A stretch of 64,000 nucleotides of DNA from Halorubrum sp. PV6 (GTDB lineage: Archaea > Halobacteriota > Halobacteria > Halobacteriales > Haloferacaceae). Shown piece after piece: positions 8,164 to 17,421 of the stretch. The stretch is from contig NZ_CP030064.1 of the NCBI RefSeq assembly GCF_003990725.2, positions 1,054,001 to 1,118,000 on the forward strand. The letters run 5' to 3'. The position numbers were made by a program, and so were the translations under genes. The notes beneath the pieces are model-generated. The model saw only the letters and a program-made list of their open reading frames with translations. It searched no databases and was not told the origin of the DNA. Position 1 is the stretch's first letter; each line of letters begins with the position of its first letter.

Positions 8164-8751
8164 TCAGGCCGGGACGCTATCATTTGTTGAACGATCGCCG
8201 TCGACAAACTGCTCGGCGTTGCCAATCGAGAGGGCCGCGTTCGCGAACGCAAGGTTCCGACGGAGCGTCTTCCACTCACGAATCCGCTCGGGGTCGATCT
8301 CTTCTTGTGGAGATCCGGACTCGGCGAGAGCCTGATTCGTTTGGTTGATGGCCAACTCTTCAGGGGAATCGACACCGAATTCAGCCTGATACTCGGTGAG
8401 CTGCTCGCGCATTTCTTGGATACGTGTGGCCAGTTCGTCGGTCGAGACGTGTGCAAGGATGTCGGCAGCCTGTTCGACGACGAGCGATTCGGGTGAGCGC
8501 CGATAGAGCGTGCTACCGTGTTCGCCGGGTGTCGTCTCGACGAATCCCTCGTCTGCAAGTGTGTTCAGATGCTTTCGAGCGGTCTTCGGAGCGGTCCGTG
8601 CATCGTCAGCGACCGCCTCAGCTGAGAGAGGACGATATGTATGTCCAATGACGTGTCGAATACGTTCGTAGGGCGTCGTTTCCGTTTCCCATTTTTCCCC
8701 AACCGCCTCGTTGATATCTGTAAACTCCGCTGGCGGGCGTTGGTTGTTCAT
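8164..8751 (-). CDS. DUF7342-like winged-helix regulator
   Basis: A 195-residue protein. After an acidic start, residues 25 to 75 form a winged helix: the recognition region is VADDARTAPKTARKHLNTLA and the wing is EGFVETTPGEHGSTLYRRS. The second half is helical (REQLTEYQAEFGVDSPEEL) and probably dimerises. This layout matches haloarchaeal DUF7342-type regulators. It is the first gene of an operon with the TumE-like gene and probably controls it as an antitoxin or autorepressor. A degenerate paralogue lies at 18429-18998. Confidence 0.7.
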   Translation of the reverse strand: MNNQRPPAEFTDINEAVGEKWETETTPYERIRHVIGHTYRPLSAEAVADDARTAPKTARKHLNTLADEGFVETTPGEHGSTLYRRSPESLVVEQAADILAHVSTDELATRIQEMREQLTEYQAEFGVDSPEELAINQTNQALAESGSPQEEIDPERIREWKTLRRNLAFANAALSIGNAEQFVDGDRSTNDSVPA

Positions 8752-8813
8752 GTTCAGACAGATACGTTGAAGGAATATAGTACTTTGGACCGATCACAAA
8801 TTACTCTAACACT

Positions 8814-9023
8814 GCTCTGTTGAATCCGCAGAAGGCGGTGGGATCGGGTCACTCTGTACTCGGTTCTGGAGCGCTGTCGAGTGAATTCAGAGATGGAATC
8901 TTGACAGAGAGAGTGAGGACCAAGGTCACTGGGCGGAGCGATCCAACTCCTCGATGACGAAGCGTGAGATAATCACCTCTTCAGAGATCGTGATCCCCGT
9001 GCAGTCATCGGATTCAACAGAGC
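8814..9023. repeat. MITE-like element with 14-bp terminal inverted repeats
   Basis: The ends are gctctgttgaatcc (8814-8827) and its exact complement ggattcaacagagc (9010-9023). The length, 210 bases, nearly equals that of a second element with the same ends at 46616-47772 once the nested IS5 there is removed. The interiors differ and hold no gene. The longer end ctctgttgaatccgcagaag is identical to one end of the decayed IS5-like element at 47831-48301, the likely source of the transposase. Confidence 0.6.
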
Positions 9024-9227
9024 AGTTCTGACTGGTGCGTGGTACTCCGCTTGTGGGATCGTTGTTATCGGATCGTCTGCTTTGACGAGCATCGCCGGAT
9101 CGATTTGAACTCCATTTTCTCGGCCAGATCGGTCGACACGGATCACGCCAAGTGATTCAAGAACATCAGCGGTCGAGGGCTGATCACAATCCCAGAGGTC
9201 CTCCGCCGACGGGTTGACAGGCTGCAT
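8973..9227 (-). pseudogene. Gene fragment between two IS/MITE ends
   Basis: The frame reads DVLESLGVIRVDRSGRENGV and continues plausibly to about 9024, but its ATG lies within an IS5 end remnant and its last residues are inside the MITE-like repeat. It therefore looks like an internal piece of a lost gene. Family not recognised. Confidence 0.3.
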
Positions 9228-9254
9228 TGAATCGCTGTAAGGCGGAGAGATTTA
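9220..9254. repeat. IS5-family end remnant
   Basis: Thirty-five bases starting ggctgcattgaatcgctgta match the inward-reading right end of the IS5 element at 46820-47759 (ggctgtgttgaatcgctgta and the following ggcggagagatt) with three differences. The rest of the element is gone; regulator sequence follows directly, so a deletion happened here. Confidence 0.65.
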
Positions 9255-9464
9255 CGAGAGGTCGGCGTCGTCGCGGAACTGGTCGTTGCACCCGGCAATC
9301 GCGTGCGCGGGTACCCGTACAAGTTCTACCAGCTCACCTCGCAGGCGCGAGCGCTGTTCGACCGAAACGACCCGTTTCCGGCAGACGCGTGGCAGCGGCA
9401 GGACGCTCGTGTGGAGAAGACCGGTGAGGTCGCCGAACTCGAATCGATGCCGCGGCCCGAGTGA
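9250..9464 (+). pseudogene. C-terminal remnant of a haloarchaeal HTH regulator
   Basis: An open frame without a start reads VVAELVVAPGNRVRGYPYKF, then LTSQARALFDRNDPFP and a tail ending LESMPRPE. This is the typical end of haloarchaeal MarR/HTH-type regulators. The 5' two thirds are missing and the sequence abuts an IS5 end at 9220-9254, so an IS-mediated deletion removed it. Confidence 0.65.
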
Positions 9465-9517
9465 CTCCTGCTGGAATCGCCTCTCTTAGGAAACTCGGGT
9501 CGCAGAGTACCGCCCGC

Positions 9518-10900
9518 TCACCGATCGGAGTCGAACAGCGTCGCAAGCTCCGGGATGCCATACAGCCACGCGTCGGAACGATCGTCGACCACGGCCCGTA
9601 ACTCGTCCGTGAAGCCGGCCCGCGAAAAGAGCGCGTACCGTACCTCTCGGTCGGTTCCTTGCCACCGGACCTCCGATTCGAGCGTCGTGAGCTCGTCGAA
9701 CACCCGGCGACCCACTGGTTCCGTGGTCCACTTACACTCCCCGAGGAGCAAGGTCCCAGTCCCCCGATCAACCCCAGCGATGTCGACCTCCTCGCCGCCG
9801 TACCACCAGCGGCCGATCCGCGAGCAGGAGACGGGGAACGCCGGCGTCTGGACCGCCTGCTGGCACACAGTTTCGAAGTTCTGGCTCGTGTGTGTCGGTA
9901 GCGTCTCGGCGATCGCCGATCGGACCGGTGCCGTCCGTCCCTGTTCGAGCGTTCCTCGATTGGGTGCCACGTACCGAAACCAGAACCGAAGGAAATCGTC
10001 CGTCAGCCGATACAGTCCCCGGCCGCCAGGGTCCGTCACCGGATGCTCCTGGTTGAGGATTGCCAACTGCGTGAGGTTTTGGAGATACCGGGAGAGACTG
10101 CTTGCATCACGGCCGATCTCGTTGGCGATCTCGGTAACGCGTGTCGCGCCACCGGCGATGGCTTCGAGGATCGCCATATACGTCGCGGGCTCACGGAGTT
10201 CCTGCCGCAGGAGAAACTCCGGCTCCTCGTACAGGAACTCACCTTTCGAGAGGATGGATTGCTCGATGTTCTCGAGGAGGCTCAGTCCTGGATCGAACTG
10301 TTCGAGATACGCGGGAACGCCTCCAAGCACACTATACAGCTGGATCTGCGTCTCCAGATCGTCGTCCGGGAAGAACGCGCGAACGTCCGCGAACGAGAGT
10401 GGAGCGAGCTCCCACTGTCCGGTTCGGCGCCCGTATAGTGGGCTCTCGTAGCTCAACACGCCCTCCTCCATCATCGAAATCGACGAGCCCAACAACACGA
10501 GCGAGACGTCCGTTCCTGCGAGTACGTCGTCGACAACGGTCTGAAACACTGACGGGATCGTGTCGTCCTCGTCGACGAGATACGAGAACTCGTCTAACGC
10601 TACCACGCACGGCCCGTCGACGCGCGCCGTGAGATACTGAAACGCCTCGACGAACCCGTCGACATCCGGAGTGATATCGTCGAACGCAGCAGCGCACTGT
10701 GCCGCGAATCGCCGAGCGTTGTGCGTTGCGCCCCGCTCGTCACAGAGATAGTAGACTGACGTGTCTTCGAGTGCGTCAAGCGCCGTCGTCACCAGCGTCG
10801 TCTTCCCTACCCGCCGTCGCCCGTATACGACGAGGAGCTGTCGCTCGGCTCGTGAGAGATGCGACGTGAGCCATTCGAGTTCAGTTTCTCTGTTTATCAT
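9518..10900 (-). CDS. Archaeal ATPase with C-terminal DUF234 nuclease-like domain
   Basis: A 460-residue protein. The N-terminal ATPase_2-type P-loop domain has Walker A (GRRRVGKTTL, residues 26-35) and Walker B (CVVALDEFSYLV, about 97-108). A winged helix follows (EIANEIGRDASSLSRYLQNL, about 260-280). The C-terminal DUF234 part has a PD-(D/E)XK-like signature, EVDIAG then LLLGECKWT (about 370-395). The length is normal for this archaeal family. Role unknown; the family is often linked to mobile or stress genes. It is monocistronic, with the next gene divergent. The nuclease assignment is based on motif reading. Confidence 0.8.
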   Translation of the reverse strand: MINRETELEWLTSHLSRAERQLLVVYGRRRVGKTTLVTTALDALEDTSVYYLCDERGATHNARRFAAQCAAAFDDITPDVDGFVEAFQYLTARVDGPCVVALDEFSYLVDEDDTIPSVFQTVVDDVLAGTDVSLVLLGSSISMMEEGVLSYESPLYGRRTGQWELAPLSFADVRAFFPDDDLETQIQLYSVLGGVPAYLEQFDPGLSLLENIEQSILSKGEFLYEEPEFLLRQELREPATYMAILEAIAGGATRVTEIANEIGRDASSLSRYLQNLTQLAILNQEHPVTDPGGRGLYRLTDDFLRFWFRYVAPNRGTLEQGRTAPVRSAIAETLPTHTSQNFETVCQQAVQTPAFPVSCSRIGRWWYGGEEVDIAGVDRGTGTLLLGECKWTTEPVGRRVFDELTTLESEVRWQGTDREVRYALFSRAGFTDELRAVVDDRSDAWLYGIPELATLFDSDR

Positions 10901-11207
10901 TATGCGTGCGATAATATTATCGTGTTCATAATAGTTGTTCGGGTCCGTTGTGGCGATCGTTCTCCGGGTTTCAGTACAAGAAGGCCGCTACAGTCTTAGC
11001 GCCGGCGTTGTTCGAACTCCTGACGTTCACCACGTTGCTGTTGGCCGCCTCCGACGTTAGCAGCGTCCGCTTCGTATCCACCATCTTGGCTACATACGTG
11101 ATGTCACGTGTCTGCTGGTCGTCCCCGTCGATCACCGGCGGACCGTCGAGACAGCCGTATCGAGTTGGGAGAGTGTTTTGTCTGTCGGCGTTCAAAGATA
11201 CCCTAGC
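10901..11207. other. Intergenic region with a weak minus-strand ORF
   Basis: Upstream of the ATPase gene. AT-rich sequence at 10903-10930 (ataatattatcgtgttcata) is a likely promoter for 9518-10900. A minus-strand frame at 10971-11195 (74 residues, containing SEAANSNVVNVRSSNNAGAK) has protein-like composition but no recognised family and is not called as a gene. Confidence 0.4.
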
Positions 11208-11732
11208 ATGGGCCTGTACGACGACGTGCTGGTCGCAGATGGCGTCAGGCTACCGAAGTTCCCAGCCGAGGCTAGTCCGTCCGATATCGGGTGGCAGACG
11301 AAAGACATTGGTCGGCCAGCCATGCGAGCGTACAAGATTACCGCAGACGGACGGCTTCTGCGACGCGAGCGAGAGTTCCGTGAGAAAACGTCTGAGGAAA
11401 AGCAGGCGGTGGCCGCCGATCATGGCTTCGGATCGTGGGACGAGTACGCCTCGTTTTGTGATGACGCCGACCCAGGTGACCGCATCCAACGGGGAATCGG
11501 TCTTGGAGCGCCGAACTCCCGGACCGTCGACGAGGAGTTCTGGCTCGATCACAATATGCACGGCAGTTTCGAGTTCCATGGACGGAGCGACGGCATCGAA
11601 GACGGATTTCACTGGTCGTACGAAGCACGGTTCACACGCGGGGAACTCATCGCTATCGTCTTTCTCGGCGAACGAGGCGGCGGTTCTCCCGATGAATACA
11701 GGCCCGAGGCGCCCGTCTGCGTCGAGTTTTAA
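11208..11732 (+). CDS. Conserved hypothetical protein
   Basis: A 174-residue acidic protein with no named domain. It starts MGLYDDVLVADGVRLPKFP, has a central SFEFHGRSDGIEDGFHWSYEA-like beta-rich stretch and ends with CVEF. The ATG at 11208 was chosen because the sequence before it is not conserved in character. The opposite-strand open frame over the same bases is a GC-rich shadow. It stands alone, with no operon partner. Confidence 0.6.
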   Translation: MGLYDDVLVADGVRLPKFPAEASPSDIGWQTKDIGRPAMRAYKITADGRLLRREREFREKTSEEKQAVAADHGFGSWDEYASFCDDADPGDRIQRGIGLGAPNSRTVDEEFWLDHNMHGSFEFHGRSDGIEDGFHWSYEARFTRGELIAIVFLGERGGGSPDEYRPEAPVCVEF

Positions 11733-11925
11733 CATCCACGACAGCCTGATCGTCGCCAGTCATCGCGCACAAGAGACTACTGCGATCCTCACAGCTGACG
11801 GTGGTATCGGTGACGCCGGGTACAAAACGATCTGGGACTGACTAAGCGCCTCTTCGTGAAGCGCTCGGTGACACAGACGCCATCGGTATGCATTGTTCAC
11901 CGTCGCGGTGACGCGCGAGGAACCA

Positions 11926-14466
11926 TCACTCGGAGCCGATCGCGTCACGAATCGTCTGCGCGTCAACCTGGCCATACGTCACCAACGTCGAACACCCAGG
12001 GGCATCGAGATCATACGTTGTAAGCGCTGTTGTGTCGCTCCGGACGCCGTGGGCGTCAAGGGTAATCCGTGGCTCCCCAGTCGCAGGATGCGCAAGGTGA
12101 TCGACAACGGTGTGTCCAAGTCTGCGGTTGGTGACGACCCACAAGCTCACCGCAGGGTCACACGCCGCCATCGCATCGGCATCGGTGAGCACGCCTGTCG
12201 ACAGATCATGTGTTTCGCGTTCAACTTCGACACAGATATGCGGCTGGCCGTCGCCGTCAAGCCCGACGACATCGATCCGCGCTTCTGACTCAGGAGGGAC
12301 CCAGTACCGTTCGACCTGTTCGACCGGACTTGCCGGCTCATCACGGACTGTTTCGAGCGCCTGCACCGCCAGCTCGACGCCTTTGATGTGTAGGACTGAT
12401 TCTTCGGGATCGCCGCGTTTGGGTTCGGGTGGGTCGGCGCCATTTCGGAGCCGCTGCAGTAGCGTCCGCGCTTTCGGTGTCAGGCGGTAATATTCGCCTT
12501 GGAGTTCGGACTGCGGTGTGATGTAGCCTGCCTCAGCGAGCTCGTCTTTTGGCTCCGGGCCGGTGAGTCCGACAGTTGCGCGAAGTGGGTACATTGAGTC
12601 GGTGCGCACGTCCCAGGCACGCGAGTCGATCGCCCGCCGTCGAGCGCGCTCCATGAGCCGGAGGAACATGACTTCGGTAATCGACAACGGGCAGGCGCGA
12701 ACACGCTCAACAGTCACGTCTTCGAGCCAAATATCGGTAATTGGAAGTGATGTCGCATCATCCTTAGTTGAATCCTGGCAGTGACGGATTGCATCCACCA
12801 ACCGCTCGAACCGCGGCGAAAACTGTGAACCGCAGTCTGCACAGCGAAGACTATCTTTATTCGTCGCGTACTCAACCCCCTCTGGGAGTGACTGTGAACC
12901 TAACCATAGTGTATGCCGGAGACCACGCTTAATGTCTTCTGCCGGCGTCTGTGGCTCTTCGCGAGTGTGATAGCCGGTTGGTGTCACTCCAAAGTCGTCG
13001 TGAGTGTGATCCCGAAGCTGAGACCATGCGTGTGAAAAGTCGGCTTCAACGGAAGGTGTGAACGGAGCCTGCCCGTTTGGATGCCCCGGTGGAAGCGGCG
13101 GGTCATTGATCACTGCCGTCGGACTCCGTTGGGTCGGAAGTGACCGATCCGTGGCCGGTGAGACAATCCACCGATCATCGGGACATTCACCAAGCAACGC
13201 CTGTGTCTCGGCAGGCGATCGGTCACGAACAGCAAGTTTCTCTGCAAGCCCCGGTGCGTCCATCACTTGGCCACTGAGGATGGACCCAACGTTGGTAAGT
13301 AGTTCACGGTATGAGCGGTCACCCATGTCGCTTGCTCCAGCACGCAGTTGCTGTGGAAACTGAAGAAGTGGGATGACTGAGCACCCGAACCCGCGTCCCA
13401 TTGCGAGGAGCTCTGATAACACACCCTGGACACGGAGCTGGGGAACCTCATCAATCCAGAGTGTGACTAACGCGGGCTCGTCTCGGGGGCCAAGTGCTGC
13501 CTGTCGGCTACGGAGCGCACGCCAGAGCGAAAACAACAGTGTGTTCGCAATCATGCGTTGTGCGCGCGGCGTAATCTCACTGAGATCGATGATGATGACG
13601 ACATCTTCATCCAACCATCGATGCAACCGAAAGCCATCCGTACTGGTTTCCGGTATTGAATCGAACATTGCCCGCAGGTACGGATCTCGGAACAGCTTCT
13701 CCACGCGGGTCTGCGCCCCTTCTGCGATTGCTCGAAAGAGGCGATCGGGTCCACTTGTGAGACTCTTTGTGAGTTGTTTGAGCCACTCTGGGCTCGCTTC
13801 CGGAACGGTTCGTTCAGTTTTGAGCGTGATAACTGCGTCATACAACGTCGAGAGCCCGAACGCATCAGTCCCATACTCGGGGTCAAATAACGCCATCACG
13901 AGATTTCGGATCACGTCCGGGGCCCGGACGGCGTCATCATCACCCTCAAAGACGATCTCAAGGGTCGTTAACAGATCATCAATCACGGCTGTCACCGCAT
14001 CAATCCGACTGATGCCGACGTCGAGTTGTAGCCGAATATCAAACAGTGGAGCCTGTGGTAGGCCAATCTCGCTATCGAAATATAAGACATCCTCAAATGC
14101 GTCCTCGGCGTCACGCGACCCGTAGACGACTTGGTCATGATACAATGCGCGGCCGATCATGTCTGGCCAGCCGTCCCCTTTTGGATCAAGAACAATGGTT
14201 GCACCGTCCGTCGATGTGTGTCCAGTCCTGATACCTTGTGTGGCTGTCGAGCTCTTTCCGGCACCGGTTTGTCCGGTGATTAGGCAGTGGCGATCAAGAA
14301 CCTCTTCAGGAATGATCACCGGTCGCGGTGGGCCATCAGTGGCCGTCGCTTCCTCGCCAACGAGAAGGCCCGGCAGTGCGTGTGGATCGTAAATTGACAT
14401 GGTGTGAGTCGCGGAGGTCTTACTGGATTTTAGCCGCTGGGTATCGCTGAGAGTGTGCTTAACCAA
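11926..14466 (-). CDS. VirD4/HerA-like ATPase with zinc, winged-helix and nuclease-like C-terminal parts
   Basis: A protein of 846 residues, or 824 if it starts at the ATG 14400 (MSIYDPHALPGLL). Walker A is GQTGAGKSS (about 65-73) with IVLDPKGDGWPD after it; Walker B is VTLWIDEV (about 340). This is the TraD/VirD4-HerA class of DNA-pumping ATPase. After the motor come a CADCG..HC zinc site (about 542-563), a winged-helix-like ELAEAGYITPQSELQGEYYR (about 640-660), and near 730 RIDVVGLDGDG then ICVEVERETHD, resembling a PD-(D/E)XK fold. The gene follows a membrane protein gene. I infer a DNA-transfer coupling ATPase of an integrative element, or a nuclease-linked DNA motor. Confidence 0.75.
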   Translation of the reverse strand: MVKHTLSDTQRLKSSKTSATHTMSIYDPHALPGLLVGEEATATDGPPRPVIIPEEVLDRHCLITGQTGAGKSSTATQGIRTGHTSTDGATIVLDPKGDGWPDMIGRALYHDQVVYGSRDAEDAFEDVLYFDSEIGLPQAPLFDIRLQLDVGISRIDAVTAVIDDLLTTLEIVFEGDDDAVRAPDVIRNLVMALFDPEYGTDAFGLSTLYDAVITLKTERTVPEASPEWLKQLTKSLTSGPDRLFRAIAEGAQTRVEKLFRDPYLRAMFDSIPETSTDGFRLHRWLDEDVVIIIDLSEITPRAQRMIANTLLFSLWRALRSRQAALGPRDEPALVTLWIDEVPQLRVQGVLSELLAMGRGFGCSVIPLLQFPQQLRAGASDMGDRSYRELLTNVGSILSGQVMDAPGLAEKLAVRDRSPAETQALLGECPDDRWIVSPATDRSLPTQRSPTAVINDPPLPPGHPNGQAPFTPSVEADFSHAWSQLRDHTHDDFGVTPTGYHTREEPQTPAEDIKRGLRHTLWLGSQSLPEGVEYATNKDSLRCADCGSQFSPRFERLVDAIRHCQDSTKDDATSLPITDIWLEDVTVERVRACPLSITEVMFLRLMERARRRAIDSRAWDVRTDSMYPLRATVGLTGPEPKDELAEAGYITPQSELQGEYYRLTPKARTLLQRLRNGADPPEPKRGDPEESVLHIKGVELAVQALETVRDEPASPVEQVERYWVPPESEARIDVVGLDGDGQPHICVEVERETHDLSTGVLTDADAMAACDPAVSLWVVTNRRLGHTVVDHLAHPATGEPRITLDAHGVRSDTTALTTYDLDAPGCSTLVTYGQVDAQTIRDAIGSE

Positions 14467-14540
14467 TATGACGGTTCAGACGAGCCGACAGCGCCGCCAC
14501 CCTGTAGTGAGGGACTGCCGACTGGTAGGCTGGTTGGGTG

Positions 14541-16010
14541 TTATTGTTCTGTATCACCCGGTGACGTCGTTGAGTCGATCTCGCTATCCCCACTGGATTC
14601 GTTCTCGTTGTGCTCAGTGGCATAGTACACCGAATCGGCATCTTGCAAAAAGATCCCTTCCTGCTCGCGTGTCATCGAGTCGGTGGTTTCGCCGTATGGA
14701 TCCCCGGTAAACTCAGCGTCGATCGACTCAAAGACATCTTCCCGGACCTCGAGCAGGCTCCGAAGACCCGCTTTCGGGACACGGAGACCAACCGTCTGTG
14801 AACGAAGTTGTCCGGAGTGGCGGCGCTTCGTCCGGATGGTTCGGTCTTCGATATCAGCCACGACATCACCGACACTGTCACCACGGATCTTCTCGCGCAC
14901 ACCACCACGCCTGCCTGTCGACGAAGATAATTCAGTTAGCTCCGAGACCGGAATGTCCCTATGTGTTCCTGCAATCGGTGCTGTTCCAGGGATCGTAACC
15001 ACACCTTCTTTGGCGAGTGCTGACAGTGTCTCTTTGACCGACTCAGAATTAGTGTCATCGTAGACGGCCAGCAGGCGAAGATTTGCTGTCCAGACCGGAT
15101 CATGTTCTGGTGCGTCAGGGTCGAAATCACGAGCCTCAGACGATGCGAGCGCCCGCTTGACCGGCGTCAGTGTCTCGTCGGTGTAGGACGCCTCATACGG
15201 CTTGACGCCATTCCCAACCATTATTTGTACCGTCCAGTCAGCATCGATGCCACTGAGCTTGTGCATCAGTCGCTCAATTGTGTGCGTCTCCTTGAAGCCG
15301 CTTAGCGAGACGCCAGAGGGTGCGTGATAGAACTCAACAATCGATACCCGTTCGGGTGAAGACGCTGCTGACACTGTCGAGGATGGTGTCGTTGTCGTTG
15401 CCGTCGTTTCCGGATACAACCAGTCCATCGCTTGCTTGAGTTCCGGTGTCGACGTGCTATATGTGATCTTAGAGCCAGACTCCACAGACTGGACAGTCAC
15501 ACTGACATCGTCTTCGAGTGCCGGTGACGGCGTGACAAGTGCATACCCCCGAAGCACCCGAGTTATGTTAGTGGTTCCCGCCAACCCCATTATTGCACCC
15601 AGAAGGAGGACTCCCGGCAAGAGCACACCGGTGAGCAGCCCCGTAGCTACCACTGGCTTCAGTTGCGTTATGATGTTTGGCATCAGTTGGCCGTTAATTA
15701 TCACATCGACGAGACTTTCGCTTCCGGCTCCTGGCCCGAGGAAGTACGCAATACCGACCTCAGCCAGATAGCGGAGTTGGATTAATGCAAACCCCCCTCC
15801 TGCAAAAATGACACCCAAAAAGAAACTGATTCGCAAATTGTGGCAAACCAGCTGAGTGAGCTTCCGGCGAAACGAGTTCTGTTCGTCTGTGTTGAGGATG
15901 GAACTTAGCGTGTCAATTCCTTGCCCGTGATGATCGATCTCGGCGTCCTTGCTCGTGGACAGTTTGACGGCTGTTCGTTTGTTTTCTCGCGATTGTGTAC
16001 GGTCTTTCAT
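14541..16010 (-). CDS. Membrane protein partner of the VirD4-like ATPase
   Basis: A 489-residue protein. Two membrane segments lie near residues 60-80 (FFLGVIFAGGGFALIQL) and 120-145 (ATGLLTGVLLPGVLLLGAIM), with a cytoplasmic or external domain after them. The later part (GVSLSGFKETHTIERLMHKL) vaguely resembles the N-terminal region of conjugation ATPase partners. The C-terminus is acidic. It precedes the VirD4-like gene by about 75-140 bases on the same strand, so they are probably cotranscribed. I infer a membrane anchor for DNA transfer; the family is unknown. Confidence 0.55.
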   Translation of the reverse strand: MKDRTQSRENKRTAVKLSTSKDAEIDHHGQGIDTLSSILNTDEQNSFRRKLTQLVCHNLRISFFLGVIFAGGGFALIQLRYLAEVGIAYFLGPGAGSESLVDVIINGQLMPNIITQLKPVVATGLLTGVLLPGVLLLGAIMGLAGTTNITRVLRGYALVTPSPALEDDVSVTVQSVESGSKITYSTSTPELKQAMDWLYPETTATTTTPSSTVSAASSPERVSIVEFYHAPSGVSLSGFKETHTIERLMHKLSGIDADWTVQIMVGNGVKPYEASYTDETLTPVKRALASSEARDFDPDAPEHDPVWTANLRLLAVYDDTNSESVKETLSALAKEGVVTIPGTAPIAGTHRDIPVSELTELSSSTGRRGGVREKIRGDSVGDVVADIEDRTIRTKRRHSGQLRSQTVGLRVPKAGLRSLLEVREDVFESIDAEFTGDPYGETTDSMTREQEGIFLQDADSVYYATEHNENESSGDSEIDSTTSPGDTEQ

Positions 16011-16142
16011 TTGTCTTTTTGTTGTCTTTATAGATCCGATTCCTCATCCAATTAGGCCCGTTGTCAGCCTCAGCCAACTGTGTATAGTTGATTTTGGTGA
16101 CCTATTCTGTCCGATTTTGAGCCTGTGTAAAAGACTGATAAA

Positions 16143-16310
16143 ATGCGATTAGATATAACTCTTCCGAAGGAATTAGTTCTAGATACGGTACTTGAGGTTG
16201 GTATACTTTACAATTGGAACACACATACAAATTATATATTCAATTTGAGACTTCTCTTTGTTGGACTAAGGCTACCGTTAACAGCGCTTATCGGTACAAT
16301 TGCTGCCTAG
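16143..16310 (+). CDS. Possible small hydrophobic protein
   Basis: A 55-codon frame, MRLDITLPKELVLDTVLEVG and so on, ending LPLTALIGTIAA before TAG. Its hydrophobic second half could be a membrane segment. The region is AT-rich. No family was recognised and the call rests on an intact frame in a divergent intergenic gap; it may be noise. Confidence 0.3.
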   Translation: MRLDITLPKELVLDTVLEVGILYNWNTHTNYIFNLRLLFVGLRLPLTALIGTIAA

Positions 16311-16367
16311 GTGCGATGTTGCATCGGGCCTCTATTAGCGGCGACGCAATGACGCTGAGTATTCTAT

Positions 16368-17417
16368 ATGTTCAGAGGCTCACTTAATCGACTCAATCAC
16401 CGTACCGTCGATATTTTCATACTCAAAAAAGAACATGAGGGCATGAATGTAAATCACCCAATCGACAAAGAGATACTCAAGAATACGCTTCGTCAACATT
16501 CCGCCAATATCGTGGAAGATCCAGATCTAGGTATTGAAACTGAATTTCTCGAGAAATTAACGCTGGTCAACGATGACTTGAAAAATGCACAAAATACACT
16601 ACAAGCAAATCTGAAGTATATTCTCGGGTGTGCGACAACTGGCACCGATGATATTCATCTTCTCTGGCAGTCATCTAATTACATCATTTTTGACGATCGT
16701 GAGGGAATACTCATAGAAGGGCTAAGTGACAAAATTGACTTTGTATCAGATTTGTCACTTATTCACAAGATGCATTCAAGAATGGCAAATGAGATCTTCA
16801 GGAATTTTACTGAGAGGCCTTCTCGGGAGGGTGATACATGGATAATTAAGGTCCCACAGGACTGGGCTCATGCGACCCAGTTTATGGGGACATTACTAAC
16901 AGAACTGATCAAAAAAGGGGTCACGCCAACACAAGCACTTGATTATTGGCTGGTTGAAATTCACAATAAGACCGTCCCCAATTGGGCAACAGAACGGCAG
17001 ACATCAACACAGGCTATCCGAAAGAACATCGAAAAGGCCACAGAACGCCTCAACGAAGACGGTAGCAGCCTCGAATATGACTCCGATCACTATTTCAACT
17101 CGGTGTATGACGGCCGATATACGACCGAAAACCGGCGTGTCGTTACGGTGAATGGCCACCACTTGGATCCACAAACCGACCTCTATGATTATTCACCATC
17201 TGGCAGCCTCAGTTGGGGGTATCGTGGTGCAGGTCCAACCCAGTTGGCTGCGGCGATGCTTTGTGATGTATTTGGTGCGGATCAGGTTGACCATGACATG
17301 ATTGTGAGCTTTCGAAGATTTTGTAATAAAAAAATGGGGCAGGGTGGACACTGGCGCATTGATGAAGATGAGATCTTCGAGTGGTACGATGACTATACCG
17401 AACACGATTCTTCTTGA
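16368..17417 (+). CDS. DUF6166-domain protein
   Basis: A protein of 349 residues, or 324 if it starts at ATG 16444 (MNVNHPIDKE), which looks more natural. The C-terminal 90 residues match DUF6166: RVVTVNGHHLDPQTDLYDYS, then SWGYRGAGPTQLAAAMLCDV. The middle (VTPTQALDYWLVEIHNKT) resembles a domain often fused to DUF6166 in haloarchaea. Function unknown. The gene is more AT-rich than its neighbours, suggesting recent acquisition, and ends 4 bases before an IS5 element. Confidence 0.7.
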   Translation: MFRGSLNRLNHRTVDIFILKKEHEGMNVNHPIDKEILKNTLRQHSANIVEDPDLGIETEFLEKLTLVNDDLKNAQNTLQANLKYILGCATTGTDDIHLLWQSSNYIIFDDREGILIEGLSDKIDFVSDLSLIHKMHSRMANEIFRNFTERPSREGDTWIIKVPQDWAHATQFMGTLLTELIKKGVTPTQALDYWLVEIHNKTVPNWATERQTSTQAIRKNIEKATERLNEDGSSLEYDSDHYFNSVYDGRYTTENRRVVTVNGHHLDPQTDLYDYSPSGSLSWGYRGAGPTQLAAAMLCDVFGADQVDHDMIVSFRRFCNKKMGQGGHWRIDEDEIFEWYDDYTEHDSS

Positions 17418-17421
17418 GAGT

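Noticed and set aside
11250-11735. Minus-strand frame of 161 codons
   Set aside because: Lies opposite 11208-11732; the plus frame has the acidic composition and a natural start.
10948-11841. Long plus-strand open frame of 297 codons
   Set aside because: Its Ser/Arg/Thr-rich composition is unlike a haloarchaeal protein, and it overlaps the better frame at 11208-11732.
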